7,030 bases of DNA from Ignavibacteriales bacterium CG12_big_fil_rev_8_21_14_0_65_30_8 (GTDB lineage Bacteria; Bacteroidota; Ignavibacteria; Ignavibacteriales; Ignavibacteriaceae): assembly GCA_002783525.1 (NCBI GenBank), contig PFGS01000217.1:1-7030 (forward strand). Direction: 5' to 3'. The notes under the pieces were generated by a model, which saw nothing but the letters and a program-made list of their open reading frames with translations, was not told the DNA's origin and did no database searches. Position numbers and translations under genes: made by a program. Of the stretch, positions 6,152 through 7,030 are shown in pieces (position 1 is the first letter of the stretch; every line of letters starts with the position of its first letter).

Positions 6152-7030
6152 ATGAAATTTTTAATTTATGGAGCTACAGGTTATACAGGTAAACTTATTG
6201 CTGAAAGAGCAAAACAACTTAATCTAAATCCTATTCTATCAGGAAGAAATCCTGAAAAATTGAAACAAGTTGCTGAACCATTGGGTTTTGAATTTCAATC
6301 AGTTGAATTGACGGAAAATGAAAAATTATTAAAATTATTAGAAAAAGTTGAGCTTGTTCTGCATTGTGCAGGTCCATTTTCATCAACTTCAAAACCAATG
6401 GTTGACGCGTGTTTAAAAACTAAGACTCATTATTTAGATATAACAGGCGAGATCAGTATTTTTGAAAGGAACAGAAGTTTGGATAAAGCTGCAAAAGAAG
6501 CTAAAATATTAATTATGTCAGGCGTTGGTTTTGATGTAGTTCCAACGGATTGTCTTTCGCTACATATGAAAAAAAGAATACCGGATGCTGAACATTTAAA
6601 TTTAAGTATTGGTGGATTGAGTCAAATTTCATCAGGTACAGCTAAAACAGCAATTGAAAATATTTCCAAAAGTTTTTTAGTAAGAAAAGATGGCAAAATT
6701 ACTCAATTAAAAAAACCTTTATATGGCAAAGCAGATTTTGGAAAAGGTGAAGTTGAGACAGTTTCCGTTAGCTGGGGAGATGTTGCAACTGCATTTTATA
6801 CAACCGGAATTCCTAATATCTCTGTCTTTTTTCAACTGACTAAGCAGACAAAAAAAATAATTAAAATGAATTCTTTTGTTAAATGGATATTATCACTTTC
6901 ACCAATAGAAAATAAATTAAAATCACAAATAGAAAAGAAATTTAAAGGCCCTGATAAAGAAGTTAGAGAAAATGCAAAAGGAATAATTTTTGCAGAGGTA
7001 TCAAATTCAAGCGGAAAAAAGATGAGTTCT
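6152..7030 (+). CDS. Saccharopine dehydrogenase-like NAD(P)-binding protein (partial, 3' end outside window)
   Basis: An open frame of 293 codons with no stop, running off the right edge; my reading of every codon confirms it is intact. The N-terminus MKFLIYGATGYTG (1-13) carries the GxxGxxG dinucleotide loop, and Arg32 in SGRN suggests NADP preference. HCAGPF (71-76), THYLDITGE (92-100) and SGVGFDVVPTD are typical of the saccharopine dehydrogenase/trans-acting enoyl reductase family. Members of this group are usually annotated only as saccharopine dehydrogenase-family or enoyl reductase-like oxidoreductases, and true lysine-pathway activity should not be assumed. ATG follows AAGGA with a short three-base spacing. 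It is divergent from porQ and no functional partner is visible. Family members are usually around 350-400 residues, so roughly a fifth or more is probably missing. Family call is confident; substrate unknown. Confidence 0.85.
   Translation, partial: MKFLIYGATGYTGKLIAERAKQLNLNPILSGRNPEKLKQVAEPLGFEFQSVELTENEKLLKLLEKVELVLHCAGPFSSTSKPMVDACLKTKTHYLDITGEISIFERNRSLDKAAKEAKILIMSGVGFDVVPTDCLSLHMKKRIPDAEHLNLSIGGLSQISSGTAKTAIENISKSFLVRKDGKITQLKKPLYGKADFGKGEVETVSVSWGDVATAFYTTGIPNISVFFQLTKQTKKIIKMNSFVKWILSLSPIENKLKSQIEKKFKGPDKEVRENAKGIIFAEVSNSSGKKMSS

Overview
The window is an AT-rich (about 30% G+C by eye), gene-dense stretch of bacterial chromosome with seven protein-coding genes. The last gene runs off the right edge. 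I see no RNA gene, mobile element, CRISPR array or long repeat, and the longest gene-free gap is about 104 bases. The likely source is the Bacteroidota/Chlorobiota/Ignavibacteriota group, with an Ignavibacteria-like organism the best guess. The reasons are a PorQ-type outer-membrane protein of the type IX secretion system, a single-chain glycyl-tRNA synthetase, low G+C, and exported proteins with signal peptides ending in 'FAQ' or 'FGQ'. This placement is inference; no marker here settles it.

Left region (42-2364, + strand): a tightly coupled three-gene run. It begins with AmmeMemoRadiSam protein A (AMMECR1 domain), which overlaps the next gene, AmmeMemoRadiSam protein B (Memo family), by 14 bases. 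Protein B's stop codon is followed directly, in the same frame, by a TTG-initiated Rossmann/DUF2520 oxidoreductase-like gene. The radical SAM partner of the system (AmrS) is not in the window and may lie upstream. Genomic context therefore places a DUF2520 dehydrogenase-like protein with this poorly understood system.

Middle region (2456-5110, + strand): glycyl-tRNA synthetase, then after 27 bases a secreted TPR-like protein of unknown function. The TPR gene ends one base short of the convergent porQ gene (5112-6047, - strand), so neither has its own intergenic terminator.

Right region (6048-7030): a divergent, very AT-rich intergenic segment, then a saccharopine-dehydrogenase-like NAD(P)-binding protein on the + strand, open to the window edge (293 codons visible).

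Most of the window is recognisable housekeeping or conserved-family content. The observation most worth following is the AmrA-AmrB-DUF2520 linkage and its unusual in-frame TAA-TTG junction. I found no clear evidence for a wholly new system.
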